A DNA stretch of 64,000 nt, from the NCBI RefSeq assembly GCF_040678635.1, contig NZ_JBFATZ010000024.1:1-64000 (forward strand), read 5' to 3'. The notes beneath the pieces were generated by a model that saw nothing but the letters and a program-made list of their open reading frames with translations, was not told where the DNA came from and did no database searches. Below are positions 37,408 through 46,895 of the stretch, piece by piece; position 1 is the stretch's first letter; every line of letters starts with the position of its first letter. This DNA comes from Thermopolyspora sp040678635. GTDB taxonomy: Bacteria; Actinomycetota; Actinomycetes; Streptosporangiales; Streptosporangiaceae. A program made the translations under genes and the position numbers.

Positions 37408-38416
37408 CTGCGGGACCGACGGCATCCTCCGTCCGGCCCTCGGCCGAAGCCGTCTGGGCGTCGGACCTGATGTCGATGCGCCACCCGGTGAGCCGCGCGG
37501 CGAGCCGGGCGTTCTGCCCTTCCTTGCCGATCGCGAGCGAAAGCTGATAATCGGGCACGGTGACCCGGGCGACCCGGCCGTCGGCGTCGACGACCGCGAC
37601 ATGGGTAACACGCGCGGGCGACAGCGCATTCCCCACGAACTCGGCCGGATCCTCCGACCAGTCGATGATATCGATCTTCTCGCCGTGCAGCTCACCCATG
37701 ACGTTGCGCACCCGCGAGCCCATCGGCCCGATGCACGCGCCCTTGGCGTTCACCCCGCTCTTGCGCGACCGGACCGCGATCTTGGTACGGTGACCCGCCT
37801 CGCGGGCGATCGCCGCGATCTCCACGGTGCCGTCGGCGATCTCGGGGACCTCCAGGGCGAACAGCTTCTTCACCAAATTGGGATGTGTTCGCGACAAGGT
37901 CACCGACGGGCCCTTGTGGCCCTTCTTCACCTGCACCACATAGCAGCGGATGCGCTCGCCGTGCGTGTACTCCTCCCCCGGGACCTGCTCGTTGTGCGGC
38001 AGGATCGCCTCGATCCGGCCCAGGTCCACCAGCACCACCCGCGGATCCTTGCCCTGCTGGATGATGCCCGCCACCAGCTCGCCCTCGCGGCTGGCGAACT
38101 CACCGAAGTTGATCTCGTCCTCGGCGTCCCGGAGCTGCTGCAGAATCACCTGCTTCGCGGTCGTCGCCGCGATCCGGCTGAAGTTGCCCGGGGTGTCGTC
38201 GTACTCCCGGACGACCTGCCCGGATTCGTCGAGTTCGGCGGCGTAAATGGTCACGTGACCCGTCTGCCGGTCGAGCTCGGCGCGGGCCTTCGGCGCCGCC
38301 CCCTCGGTGCGGAAGTAGGCGATCAGCAGAGCGTCCTCGATCGCCTTGACGACCAGGTCGAAGGAGATGTCCTTCTCACGCTCCAGGCTGCGCAGGACGC
38401 TCATGTCAATGTCCAC
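37391..38416 (-). CDS. nusA: Transcription termination/antitermination factor NusA
   Basis: A 341-residue NusA: N-terminal RNA polymerase-binding domain (LEREKDISFDLVVKAIEDAL), S1 domain (ELVAGIIQQGKDPRVVLVDL), and two KH domains (GACIGPMGSRVRNVMGELHG, and LAIGKEGQNARLAARLTGW). It has no C-terminal acidic repeats, as usual in actinobacteria. GTG at 38416 has GGGGGAG six bases upstream. Confidence 0.97.
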   Translation of the reverse strand: MDIDMSVLRSLEREKDISFDLVVKAIEDALLIAYFRTEGAAPKARAELDRQTGHVTIYAAELDESGQVVREYDDTPGNFSRIAATTAKQVILQQLRDAEDEINFGEFASREGELVAGIIQQGKDPRVVLVDLGRIEAILPHNEQVPGEEYTHGERIRCYVVQVKKGHKGPSVTLSRTHPNLVKKLFALEVPEIADGTVEIAAIAREAGHRTKIAVRSRKSGVNAKGACIGPMGSRVRNVMGELHGEKIDIIDWSEDPAEFVGNALSPARVTHVAVVDADGRVARVTVPDYQLSLAIGKEGQNARLAARLTGWRIDIRSDAQTASAEGRTEDAVGPADASTR

Positions 38417-38427
38417 AAGGCTCCCCC

Positions 38428-38922
38428 TTAGCCCTCGTCGCCATCGTCGTCGTCATCGTCGTCGAGACGGCGGAACTCCACCTGCACCCGCGCGCGGGTG
38501 ACCTGCTGATACTCCACCCGGCGGACGACGCCGCCGACGTCCAGCTCGGCGCCGGAGTCGTCGGACGCCGTCACCCGGCCCTCCACCGGGGCGTCGCCCG
38601 CCAGCTCCACCCGGACGAGCCGGCCCCGCGCCCGCCGCCAGTGCCGCGGCAGGGTCAGCGGACGGTCCACGCCCGGCGAGGTGACCTCGAGAACGTACGG
38701 ATCGGAGCCCAGCGCGTCGTGGGCGTCGAGCGTCTTGGACACCGCCCGGCTCACCTCGGCCACGTGATCCAGGCTCACGCCGCCGTCCCCATCGACGACC
38801 ACCCGGACCAGACGCCGCCGGCCCGCCGGGGTGATCGTGACATCCTCCAGGTCGAGCCCTTCGGCCACGACCACCGGCTCCAGCAGTTTCACCAGGCGGT
38901 CGCGCCGAGCATCGCTGCCCAT
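38428..38922 (-). CDS. rimP: Ribosome maturation factor RimP
   Basis: A 164-residue RimP with the N-terminal domain (LVKLLEPVVVAEGLDLEDVT) and SDPYVLEVTSPGVDRPLTLP; the last residues are a run of aspartates. It acts in 30S assembly. The ATG at 38922 has GGAGGT nearby; a longer frame to 39036 is not supported. It is the first gene of the minus-strand block ending with dapB. Confidence 0.95.
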   Translation of the reverse strand: MGSDARRDRLVKLLEPVVVAEGLDLEDVTITPAGRRRLVRVVVDGDGGVSLDHVAEVSRAVSKTLDAHDALGSDPYVLEVTSPGVDRPLTLPRHWRRARGRLVRVELAGDAPVEGRVTASDDSGAELDVGGVVRRVEYQQVTRARVQVEFRRLDDDDDDDGDEG

Positions 38923-39138
38923 CCGACCTCCCACACGCGCGCGGCCGTCGTCGGACGGCCACGGGGCGTATCTCGCCCCGATGACCACCAGCCTATCGAC
39001 ACCCGGGGTGTCGCCGGGCGTCAGTCGGACGACCACCCGGCGACGCGCCGTACGATGCTGTGGTGCATGACCAGCTCAACGCCCCGACCGGCGGGGCTTT
39101 GAGATCGGAACAACGAGCGGCACCAGGAGAACGTTCCC

Positions 39139-39804
39139 GTGGGTGATCGTGGCCTGACGCGGCGTCTGCTGCTGCGCGGGGCCGCCGTGGGCACCGCCGC
39201 CACGGCGACGATCGCGACCGCGGGGTGCTCGGAGGAGCGGCGGCCGCCCGCCGCCGCGCCCGCGACCCCGGATCCGGACGCCGCGCTGCTGGGTCGGCTG
39301 ATCGACGGCAAGGAGCAACTCATCGCCCTCTACCGGCAGGCCGCCCAGGGCACGCCGAAGCTCGCCGCCGCGCTGCGCCCGTTCGAGCAGCGCCACCAGG
39401 CCCACCTGGCCGAGCTGCGCCGCCGTCTTCCGGCGCCGCAGGCGGGGCCCGCGTCCGCCGACGCGCTCGCGTCGAGCCCTCCCGCCGCGTCGCCGACCGA
39501 ATCGGCCACCGGACCGTCGGGGGAGTCCGCTGTGGAGCCCGCCACCGCGTCGGCCGGGTCACCCGGCCACTCCGGACCCTCCGGATCCCCGTCGCCCGGG
39601 GGCGCGGGATCCCCCGAGGCGTCCCCGTCGGCCTCGCCGGCGGTGGTGACGGTGACGCGGTTGCGGGCGGCCGAGCGCGCCGCGGCGGCCTCCCGCGCCG
39701 GTCAACTCGCCTCCGCCTCCCCGGCCCTGGCCCAGCTCGTGGCGTGCATCGGCGCCTGCGAGGCCGCGCACGTGATCGCCCTGCCCTCCTCCCGGGCGAC
39801 GTGA
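39139..39804 (+). CDS. Tat-type lipoprotein, ferritin-like family partner
   Basis: A 221-residue secreted protein. The N-terminus TRRLLLRGAAVGTAATATI then ATAGC is a twin-arginine signal with a lipobox; Cys near residue 30 would be lipidated. The rest has helical segments (LLGRLIDGKEQLIALYRQAA, FEQRHQAHLAELRRRLP), a long Pro/Ser-rich linker (about 95-165) and a final helix ending CIGACEAAHVIAL. The helices with His and Glu resemble a ferritin-like bundle. The gene lies beside a DUF4439 gene and divergent from rimP, as in other actinobacteria. Confidence 0.75.
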   Translation: MGDRGLTRRLLLRGAAVGTAATATIATAGCSEERRPPAAAPATPDPDAALLGRLIDGKEQLIALYRQAAQGTPKLAAALRPFEQRHQAHLAELRRRLPAPQAGPASADALASSPPAASPTESATGPSGESAVEPATASAGSPGHSGPSGSPSPGGAGSPEASPSASPAVVTVTRLRAAERAAAASRAGQLASASPALAQLVACIGACEAAHVIALPSSRAT

Positions 39805-39875
39805 AGGCGGCGCGTTCGGGCATGCGGACGGGCGCGGGCCCGCGGGAGAATCACGGACTGAAGACGGGATCGGTG

Positions 39876-40289
39876 ATGATGACGGACGCGCTGGACGGGC
39901 TGCGCAAGGCGCTGGAGGCCGAGCACGCCGCCGTGTACGCCTACGGCGTGGTGGGGGCGCGCACCGGCGGCGACCGCCGCAGGACGGCCGCGTCCGCGTT
40001 CGACGCCCACCGGGCGCGTCGGGACCGGCTCCGCGAGCTGATCATCGCCCGTGGCGGCACCCCCGCCGAGCCCGCCGCCGGGTACACCCTGCCGTTCCCC
40101 GTCACCACGGCCGAGGACTGCGTGCGTCTCGCCGCCCTGGTCGAGGAACGCGTCACCGCCGCCTATCTGGAGCTGGTCGCCGTCGACGACCCTGCCGTAC
40201 GCCGCATGGCCGCCCTGGCCATGCAGGAGAGCACGACCAGGGCGTACGCCTGGCGCCCGGACATCCCCGCCTTTCCCGGCTGGAAGTAG
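39876..40289 (+). CDS. DUF4439 ferritin-like domain protein
   Basis: A 137-residue helical protein: LRKALEAEHAAVYAYGVVGA, FDAHRARRDRLRELI and LVEERVTAAYLELVAVDD. The spaced Glu and His residues (EAEHAAVYAYG, DAHRARRD) suggest a diiron or ferritin-like bundle. The double ATG at 39876/39879 is used; GGGA lies upstream. It forms a pair with the preceding lipoprotein gene, 71 bases apart. The function is not known. Confidence 0.82.
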   Translation: MMTDALDGLRKALEAEHAAVYAYGVVGARTGGDRRRTAASAFDAHRARRDRLRELIIARGGTPAEPAAGYTLPFPVTTAEDCVRLAALVEERVTAAYLELVAVDDPAVRRMAALAMQESTTRAYAWRPDIPAFPGWK

Positions 40290-40431
40290 ATCCGGACATT
40301 CCGGCAGGAACCACGGACCCCCACGCCGTGAATGCGAGGGCCCGACCCGACGTCACGCTGTGAACACGAGGGCCGGACCCGACGTCCGGCCCCACGTTCC
40401 CCGGTTCCTGTATTTTCGGCCGCGCCGGGAC

Positions 40432-42174
40432 TCAGGCGCGGCACGCCTCCAAGACGCGGTCGACCGCCTCGTCGAGGGGGATCTCCCGCTTCTCGCCGGT
40501 GGCCCGGTCGCGGAGCTCGACCACGCCGGAGGCCAGGCCGCGGCCGACGATGAGGATGGTCGGCATGCCGAGCAGCTCGGCGTCCTTGAACTTGACGCCG
40601 GGCGAGACGCCCGCGCGGTCGTCCACGAGCACCCGCAGGCCCTTGGCCTCCAGCTCCTCGGCCAGGCGGGTGGCGACCTCGATCTGGTTGTCCTTGCCCG
40701 TGCCGACGATGTGCACGTCGGCCGGGGCGACCTCGCGCGGCCAGACCAGGCCGAGCTCGTCGTGCCGCTGCTCGGCGAGGACGGCCACCAGGCGGGAGAC
40801 GCCCACGCCGTAGGAGCCCATCGTGATGCGGATCGGCTTGCCGTCGGGGCCGAGCGCGTCCAGCCCGGCGGCGTCGGCGTACTTGCGGCCGAGCTGGAAG
40901 ATGTGGCCGATCTCGATGCCGCGGTCGAGCGACAGCGGGTGCCCGCAGCGCGGGCAGGCGTCGCCGTCGCGCACCTCGGCGGCCTCGATGGTGCCGTCGG
41001 GGGTGAAGTCGCGCCCGGCGACGACGTGGGCGGCGTGCTTGCCCGGCTCGTTGGCCCCGGTGACCCAGGACGACCCGGTGACCACGCGGGGATCGACCAG
41101 GTAGCGGATGCCCAGGTCGGCGAGGATCTGCGGGCCGATGTAACCGCGCACCAGGCCGGGGTGCCGGGCGAAGTCGTCGGCCTCGAAGATCTCCGGGATG
41201 CCCGGGGAGAGCGCGGCCTCCAGGCGCTTGAAGTCGACCTCGCGGTCGCCGGGGACGCCGATGATGAGGGTCTCGACCTCGTCGGAGCCGGGCGTGCGGA
41301 CCTTCACCACGACGTTCTTGAGCGTGTCGGCGGCCGTGATGCCCAGGCCGTACCGCTCGTTGACCAGCGTGACGAGGGACTCGATCGTCGGGGTGTCGGG
41401 CGTGTCGAGCACCTGCAGCGGCGGATGCTCGGCGGTGATCGCGGGCGGCGCCGGGGTGACGACCGCCTCGGCGTTGGCCGCGTATCCGCACTCACGGCAG
41501 GAGACGAAGGTGTCCTCGCCGTTCTCGGCGGGCGCGAGGAACTCCTCCGACGCCGAGCCGCCCATCGCCCCCGACATCGCGAAGCAGATGCGGTAGTCGA
41601 GGCCGAGCCGGTCGAACATCTTGATGTAGGCCTCGCGGTGCAGCTCGTAGGAGCGCTTGAGCCCGTCGTCGTCGAGGTCGAAGGAGTAGGAGTCCTTCAT
41701 GACGAACTCGCGTCCGCGCAGGATGCCGGCCCGGGGACGCGCCTCGTCCCGATACTTCGTCTGGATCTGGTAGAGGATGACCGGATAGTCCTTATAGGAG
41801 GAGTACTCCTTCTGGACCATGTCGGTGAACAGTTCCTCGTGCGTCGGGCCGAGCAGGTAGTCGGCGCCCTTGCGGTCCTTGAGCCGGAACAGCGTCTCGC
41901 CGTACTCGGTCCAGCGGCCGGTGGCCTCGTAGTAGTCGCGGGGCAGCAGCGCCGGGAAGAGCACCTCCTGGCCGCCCATCCGGTTCATCTCGTCCCGGAC
42001 GACGTGCGCGACGTTCTCCAGCACGATCTTGCCGAGGGGCAGCCAGGAGTAGATGCCGGGGGCCACGCGGCGGATGTATCCGGCGCGGACCAGCAGCTTG
42101 TGGCTCGGCACCTCCGCGTCCGCCGGATCCTCACGCAGGGTGCGCAGGAACAGGGTGGACATACGCAGCAGCAC
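40432..42174 (-). CDS. proS: Prolyl-tRNA synthetase (bacterial type)
   Basis: A 580-residue class II synthetase: motif 1 region KIVLENVAHVVRDEMNRMG, motif 2 (YRDEARPRAGILRGREFVMK), motif 3 (GSYGVGVSRLVAVLAE) and the anticodon domain. The editing insertion lies between motifs 2 and 3 (GSASEEFLAPAENGEDTFVS onward). GTG at 42174 gives the common start MLLRMSTLFLRTLRED and has GAGGAG five bases upstream; an ATG four codons later is possible. Confidence 0.97.
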   Translation of the reverse strand: MLLRMSTLFLRTLREDPADAEVPSHKLLVRAGYIRRVAPGIYSWLPLGKIVLENVAHVVRDEMNRMGGQEVLFPALLPRDYYEATGRWTEYGETLFRLKDRKGADYLLGPTHEELFTDMVQKEYSSYKDYPVILYQIQTKYRDEARPRAGILRGREFVMKDSYSFDLDDDGLKRSYELHREAYIKMFDRLGLDYRICFAMSGAMGGSASEEFLAPAENGEDTFVSCRECGYAANAEAVVTPAPPAITAEHPPLQVLDTPDTPTIESLVTLVNERYGLGITAADTLKNVVVKVRTPGSDEVETLIIGVPGDREVDFKRLEAALSPGIPEIFEADDFARHPGLVRGYIGPQILADLGIRYLVDPRVVTGSSWVTGANEPGKHAAHVVAGRDFTPDGTIEAAEVRDGDACPRCGHPLSLDRGIEIGHIFQLGRKYADAAGLDALGPDGKPIRITMGSYGVGVSRLVAVLAEQRHDELGLVWPREVAPADVHIVGTGKDNQIEVATRLAEELEAKGLRVLVDDRAGVSPGVKFKDAELLGMPTILIVGRGLASGVVELRDRATGEKREIPLDEAVDRVLEACRA

Positions 42175-42282
42175 GGCTACTCCTCGGTGGGTCGTGACGT
42201 ACCGTCTAAGGCTATCGACTCCTCGGGCACGATCGCGCCGTAAATGCGAGCCGTAAACGCGGCGGGTGTGCCCGCGGCGCAT

Positions 42283-42939
42283 TCAATTGGTGAGCGCGAG
42301 CGACAGCACGTAGCAGGCGGCGATCACCAGCGCCACGGCCAGGGCGCGCAGGCGGGCGCCGGGCGTTCGCCGCATCGCCGCGAGCAGGCCGAGCACGAGC
42401 AGCGTCACGACCAGCGCGGGCCACGGGCGGAAGGCCGGGACGGTGTCGGGCAGGCCCGGCAGCGCGCGCCCGCCGACGTCGGCGAGGAGCACCCCGCAGA
42501 TCACCCCCGCCGCCACGTCGCCGAGCAGTCCGAGGGACCGCGCCACGTAGGCCACGAGACCGAAGCCGAGGAGCACGACGATCAGGATGTTGAGCGTGGT
42601 CGGGTCGCCGCCGAGCGCGTCGATGTCGTGCTCGGCCAGCCCGGCGCCGACCAGCGCCGGGATCACCGGCGCGAGCGCGGCCAGCGTCGTCGACAGCAGG
42701 GCCCAGCCGAAGCCCACCGCCGTGCGCCCGACCAGCACCGTCAGCGCGAAGTAGGCGTACGGGTCGTAGATGTGCTCAAGCGGGTCGAGTCCCGCCACGT
42801 GAATGAGCGTCCCGATCGTTCCCACGATCGTCCCGGCCACGAGTGCCAGCATCAGATGCCGGAGTATGCCGCGATAACGCTTCTCAAGCGCTCGGTAGTC
42901 CCCGTACGGACCCTTGTCCTCTTCCGACATCACCGTCAT
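42283..42939 (-). CDS. Hypothetical membrane protein
   Basis: A 218-residue protein with a hydrophilic N-terminus (about 28 residues) and five or six predicted helices (LMLALVAGTIVGTIGTLIHV, YFALTVLVGRTAVGFGWALL, TLAALAPVIPALVGAG, ILIVVLLGFGLVAYVAR, ALVVTLLVLGLLAAM, ALAVALVIAACYVLSLAL). GGGGGAG precedes the ATG. I do not recognise the family. It lies upstream of proS on the same strand. Confidence 0.72.
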   Translation of the reverse strand: MTVMSEEDKGPYGDYRALEKRYRGILRHLMLALVAGTIVGTIGTLIHVAGLDPLEHIYDPYAYFALTVLVGRTAVGFGWALLSTTLAALAPVIPALVGAGLAEHDIDALGGDPTTLNILIVVLLGFGLVAYVARSLGLLGDVAAGVICGVLLADVGGRALPGLPDTVPAFRPWPALVVTLLVLGLLAAMRRTPGARLRALAVALVIAACYVLSLALTN

Positions 42940-43092
42940 TGATCTCCCCCTGGAGCAGGTGACCGTTGCCGGGCAAACTAAACGCCGGGAACCGTCATGG
43001 ATGGGCCGGGGGGCTGAAGGTCATGCCTGGTCGGATCGGGTGGAACGGGTGAAGCAGGTGGAACCTGTGGCCTCGGGCGGCACCGGGCGGGC

Positions 43093-43611
43093 TCAGCCGC
43101 CGAGCAGTTCCTCCCAGTGACGGCGGGCCATGGAGCGGCGCGGGGAGTCGGGGTAGGAGGTGTTCAGGGCCGCCGCCAGGCGCCACAGTCCGGCTCGCCC
43201 GCCCAGCCGCTCGCGCCCGAGCGGGTCGATGGCGCGCAGCGTGAAGGGTACGCCCAGCACCGTGACGGCCGCGCTGGAACGATCCGTACGGCCCGCGGCC
43301 CCGACCGGCCCCGGTACCCGCGCCGCCAGCAGCGCCACCACCTCCGAGGCGTACGGCCCCTCGCGCCATTCGATGTTCCAGTCCTGTTCGGTGCCCTGCC
43401 ACCAGGTCAAATCCCGGCTGGTCTCCATGAAGTCCGCCTCGGTCGCCAGCGCCGCCATCACCCGGCCGAGCGCCTCGAACCGCATGGCCTCGCTACGTGC
43501 GGTCTCGGGGTCGGTTTGACCCGCTCGGTCGGCGCGACGCGCCTGCTCGTGGCGCTGCCGCGCCACGGCACCCACGTCCCGCCGCTTCTTCGCCCCAGAG
43601 GCCACGGTCAC
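43093..43611 (-). CDS. Hypothetical protein
   Basis: A 172-residue soluble protein; the N-terminal 40 residues are basic (AKKRRDVGAVARQRHEQARR), the middle has FMETSRDLTWWQGTEQDWNI, and the end SPRRSMARRHWEELLG. No known domain is recognised. GTG at 43611 is the start used, with a second GTG two codons later. Confidence 0.62.
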   Translation of the reverse strand: MTVASGAKKRRDVGAVARQRHEQARRADRAGQTDPETARSEAMRFEALGRVMAALATEADFMETSRDLTWWQGTEQDWNIEWREGPYASEVVALLAARVPGPVGAAGRTDRSSAAVTVLGVPFTLRAIDPLGRERLGGRAGLWRLAAALNTSYPDSPRRSMARRHWEELLGG

Positions 43612-43940
43612 CTACTTTGATTGGCGGGACCGCCTGGGTGCAACCCCTCCACGCTGAGCATTTGCCACATTCCACCCCATGAAAACCCTGGCATGGCCTC
43701 AGCCAATCCCCGTTCGCGTCCTTCCGCGCGGGACGGTCGCGCACGACCGGGAGGCCGTTCCCCGGGTTCGCGTACGCGGGCGGCAGGGCGATGACGCCAC
43801 GACGCCGACGACCTGATCTCCGTTCCCGGCTTACGCGGGTGTCGCTCCGGGTAAGCAGCTCAGTGCCTGGTTTTTACGCATTCTTTCGCGAGGGCTCCTC
43901 CGGGCGTCCTCGTTCGCCTTTCCGCTCAGGGGAGCACCCG

Positions 43941-45266
43941 ATGCTGCGTCTCCTCGCCGCAGAGGCCGCGCGCAGGTTCGGCGCACGCGCGGCGTTCGAC
44001 ACCGGATCCGTCCGGCTGTCCTTCGCCGAACTGGACCGCCTGTCCGACCGCGTCGCCGCCGGTTTCGCCCATCGGGGCGTGCGCATGGGCGACCTGGTGG
44101 CCCTGGTGCTTCCCGACGGGCCGGAGTTCCCCGTCTGTCACCTCGCGGCGGCCAAGCTCGGGGCGGTGACGGCGGGGCTGACCTGCGACCACCCCCGGCT
44201 GGCCGAGACGATCGAGCGGCTGGATCCGGCCATCGTCGTCACCGGCCCGGCGCACGCCCCGATCGCGAACGGGCGGGATCTGGTGATCGTGCCGCCCCTC
44301 GCGCCGGCGGGCGGCGGCGGGGGCGAGTACCGCGGCGAGACCCTGCGCGCGGCGCTGCGGAACGAGCCGCCTCCTCCCCCGCTTCCGCCCGACCCGCTGC
44401 GCCCGGTCGCCATCGTGTTCACCGCGGGCACGACCGGCCCGCCGAAGCCCGTCGTCTTCGCCAACCGGCAACTGGCCGCGATCCGGGCGAACGGGGCGGG
44501 CGCCCGCTGGGGCGGCGGGGACGCGCGGCTGCTGTCGCGGCCTCTGCCGTACGTGGGGGTGATGACGCGGCTGCCGGTGCTGCTGCAGACCGGCCGCACC
44601 TCGCACATCATCGCCTCCTGGGCCTGCTCGTGGGCCGCGGGCGTCGGCCCGGCCGCGCGGGAGGGCTGGGACGGCGAGCCCCGGTTCGACGCGGTGCGCG
44701 TGTGGCATCTGCTCGAACGGGAGCGTGTGGGGGTGCTGCAGGGCACGCCCGTCCAGCTCGCCACGCTCGCCGGGGCCGTCGGCGAGGCGGCGGTCGATCC
44801 GCCGGCCTTCGTGCGCATGGTCCTGTGCTCGGGCGCGCCCGCCTCCGCGACGCTGGTCCGCATGTTGCGCGAGCGCTTGGGGGTGCCGGTGTGTAACCGT
44901 TACCTGTGTACGGAGGCCGGGCTCGGCCTCGGGACCGGCCCCGACGACCCCGCGGAGGACGCCGAGGAGACCGTGGGCCGGCCGCGACCGGGCATCGACG
45001 TGGACGTGCGCGACGCCGGAGGGCGCCCTTTGACACGCGAGGAGATGGACCGCGGCGAGGCGGGCGAGGTGCTGCTCCGGTCTCAGGCGGTGATGAGCGG
45101 CTACTTCCGTGACCCCGGGGCCGATGCCCGGGCCTTCGCCAAGGACGGCTTCGTCCGTACCGGTGATCAGGGATATATCGATCAGTTAGGCCGGTTACAC
45201 CTCATCGGACGTATATCTGGATCAAACACATCAAACCCCGACAAATCAGCAAAAGAGGATACATAG
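43941..45266 (+). CDS. AMP-binding (acyl-CoA synthetase-like) protein lacking its C-terminal lid
   Basis: A 441-residue adenylate-forming enzyme. It has the P-loop FTAGTTGPPKPV (about residue 160), the motif CTEAGLGLGT, and TGDQGYIDQLGRLHLIGRIS near the end. In complete enzymes about 100-120 more residues form a lid with the catalytic lysine. Here the frame instead ends in a short AT-rich stretch that belongs to the fprA leader. The gene is probably a truncated, perhaps non-functional, synthetase. ATG at 43941 has GGGGAG seven bases upstream. Confidence 0.75.
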   Translation: MLRLLAAEAARRFGARAAFDTGSVRLSFAELDRLSDRVAAGFAHRGVRMGDLVALVLPDGPEFPVCHLAAAKLGAVTAGLTCDHPRLAETIERLDPAIVVTGPAHAPIANGRDLVIVPPLAPAGGGGGEYRGETLRAALRNEPPPPPLPPDPLRPVAIVFTAGTTGPPKPVVFANRQLAAIRANGAGARWGGGDARLLSRPLPYVGVMTRLPVLLQTGRTSHIIASWACSWAAGVGPAAREGWDGEPRFDAVRVWHLLERERVGVLQGTPVQLATLAGAVGEAAVDPPAFVRMVLCSGAPASATLVRMLRERLGVPVCNRYLCTEAGLGLGTGPDDPAEDAEETVGRPRPGIDVDVRDAGGRPLTREEMDRGEAGEVLLRSQAVMSGYFRDPGADARAFAKDGFVRTGDQGYIDQLGRLHLIGRISGSNTSNPDKSAKEDT

Positions 45267-45268
45267 GC

Positions 45269-46615
45269 ATGACCCTTCGCGTGGCAATCGTGGGATCGGG
45301 ACCCGCCGGCATCTACACCGCGGACGCCCTCACCAAGCAGGCCGGCCAGGAGGTCGAGGTCGACGTGCTGGAACGCCTCCCCACCCCCTACGGCCTGGTC
45401 AGGTACGGCGTGGCCCCCGACCACACGTCGATCAAGTCGATCGCCCGGTATTTACGAGCCGTCCTGGAGCGACCGTCGGTGCGCTTCCTGGGCGGCGTCG
45501 AGCTTGGTTCCGACGTCTCGGCCGCCGAGCTGCGCGAGCGCTACGACGCGGTCGTGTACTGCACCGGCGCGATGGTCGATCGCCACCTCGGCATCCCCGG
45601 CGAGGACCTGCCCGGCAGCGTCGCCGCCACCGACTTCGTGAACTGGTACTGCGCCCACCCCGACATGCCCGCCGACGCCTTCACCCTCGACGCCGAGGAG
45701 GTCGCGGTGATCGGCGTCGGCAACGTCGCCGTGGACGTGGTGCGCATCCTGTCCAAGACCGCCGACGAACTGCGGCCTTTCGACGTGCCCGAAGAGGTCA
45801 TCGAACGGCTCGCGGCCAGCCGGGTCCGCGCCATCCACATGATCGGCCGCCGCGGCCCCGAGCACGCCAAGTTCACCCTCAAGGAGCTGCGTGAGCTGGG
45901 CGAGCTCGACAACGTCGACGTGCTCACGCACCAGGGCGAGGTCAAGGTGGACGACGTCGCCTCGCTGTCCCGTGGGGCGCGCGGCAACGTGGACGTGTTG
46001 CAGGCGTGGGCCTCCCGCGTTCCGGAGGGCAGGCCCCGGCGGCTGGAGCTGCGGTTCTGGCTGCGTCCGGTGGAGATCCTCGGCACCTCGCGCGTCGAGG
46101 GCGTCCGCTTCGAGCGCACCCGGCTGGTGGACGGCCGGGTCGTGGGCACCGGCGAGTTCGAGACGATCCCGGCCACGCTCGTGCTGCGCTCGGTCGGCTA
46201 CCAGAGCGTGCCGCTGCCCGGCGTGCCGTTCGACACCGCCACGATGACGGTGCCGAACCAGGCCGGCCGGATCATCGCCGACGACGCGCAGGCCGGGACG
46301 GACGATCGGCTGGCGGACCAGTACGTGGCCGGGTGGCTCAAGCGCGGGCCGACCGGCGTCGTGGGCACCAACAAGTCCGACGCCGCCGAGACCGTGCGCA
46401 CCCTCCTCACCGACCTGCAGGGCCGGGAGACCGGCGGGAGGCCGCCGCTGGACGACCTGCTCGCCGAGCGCGGCGTCAAGCCGATCACGTACGACGAGTG
46501 GCTGGCCATCGACGCGGCCGAGGCGGCGCTGGCCGACTCCCTCGGGCGCGGGGAGCGCGTCAAGCTGGTCGGCCGCGAGGCGATGCTGGCCGCCTGCGGA
46601 CGCATGCCCCGCTGA
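45269..46615 (+). CDS. fprA: NADPH:ferredoxin reductase (adrenodoxin reductase type)
   Basis: A 448-residue flavoprotein with the FAD motif GSGPAGIYTADAL, the NADPH motif GVGNVAVDVVRIL and family segments RYGVAPDHTSIKSI and WLKRGPTGVVGTNK. FprA transfers electrons from NADPH to ferredoxin for P450s and other acceptors. Its leader (45200-45268) is markedly AT-rich; AAGAGGA lies upstream of the ATG, within the truncated synthetase frame. Confidence 0.95.
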   Translation: MTLRVAIVGSGPAGIYTADALTKQAGQEVEVDVLERLPTPYGLVRYGVAPDHTSIKSIARYLRAVLERPSVRFLGGVELGSDVSAAELRERYDAVVYCTGAMVDRHLGIPGEDLPGSVAATDFVNWYCAHPDMPADAFTLDAEEVAVIGVGNVAVDVVRILSKTADELRPFDVPEEVIERLAASRVRAIHMIGRRGPEHAKFTLKELRELGELDNVDVLTHQGEVKVDDVASLSRGARGNVDVLQAWASRVPEGRPRRLELRFWLRPVEILGTSRVEGVRFERTRLVDGRVVGTGEFETIPATLVLRSVGYQSVPLPGVPFDTATMTVPNQAGRIIADDAQAGTDDRLADQYVAGWLKRGPTGVVGTNKSDAAETVRTLLTDLQGRETGGRPPLDDLLAERGVKPITYDEWLAIDAAEAALADSLGRGERVKLVGREAMLAACGRMPR

Positions 46616-46698
46616 CACCGCGAACCATGACGCCGCGACCGTGATACCGCGACCGCGGGCTTGTTCACCGGGTCGGGTTCGTGCGGCAACGCGCCGCC

Positions 46699-46731
46699 GT
46701 CCATGTGGCACGCGTACCACACCACATGGAC
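46699..46731. other. 10-bp hairpin between fprA and the aldolase-like gene
   Basis: GTCCATGTGG (46699-46708) and CCACATGGAC (46722-46731) are perfect complements with a 13-base loop. No T-run follows, so an operator for the gene at 46896 or a terminator for fprA are both possible. The rest of 46616-46895 shows nothing clear. Confidence 0.4.
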
Positions 46732-46895
46732 AGCGCCCGCTCCGGTGAACGCCCGCGGGCCCGCGCCCGCGACGCGGACGATCCGATGTCCGCGACCGCA
46801 TGCCCTGCTCCGGGCCGTGCCGCGCAATGCCGCGCACCCGTTCGCGGCCCGGAGCTCCGACCATGCCGAGATGAGGGAACGATGAGGGAGCCGCG

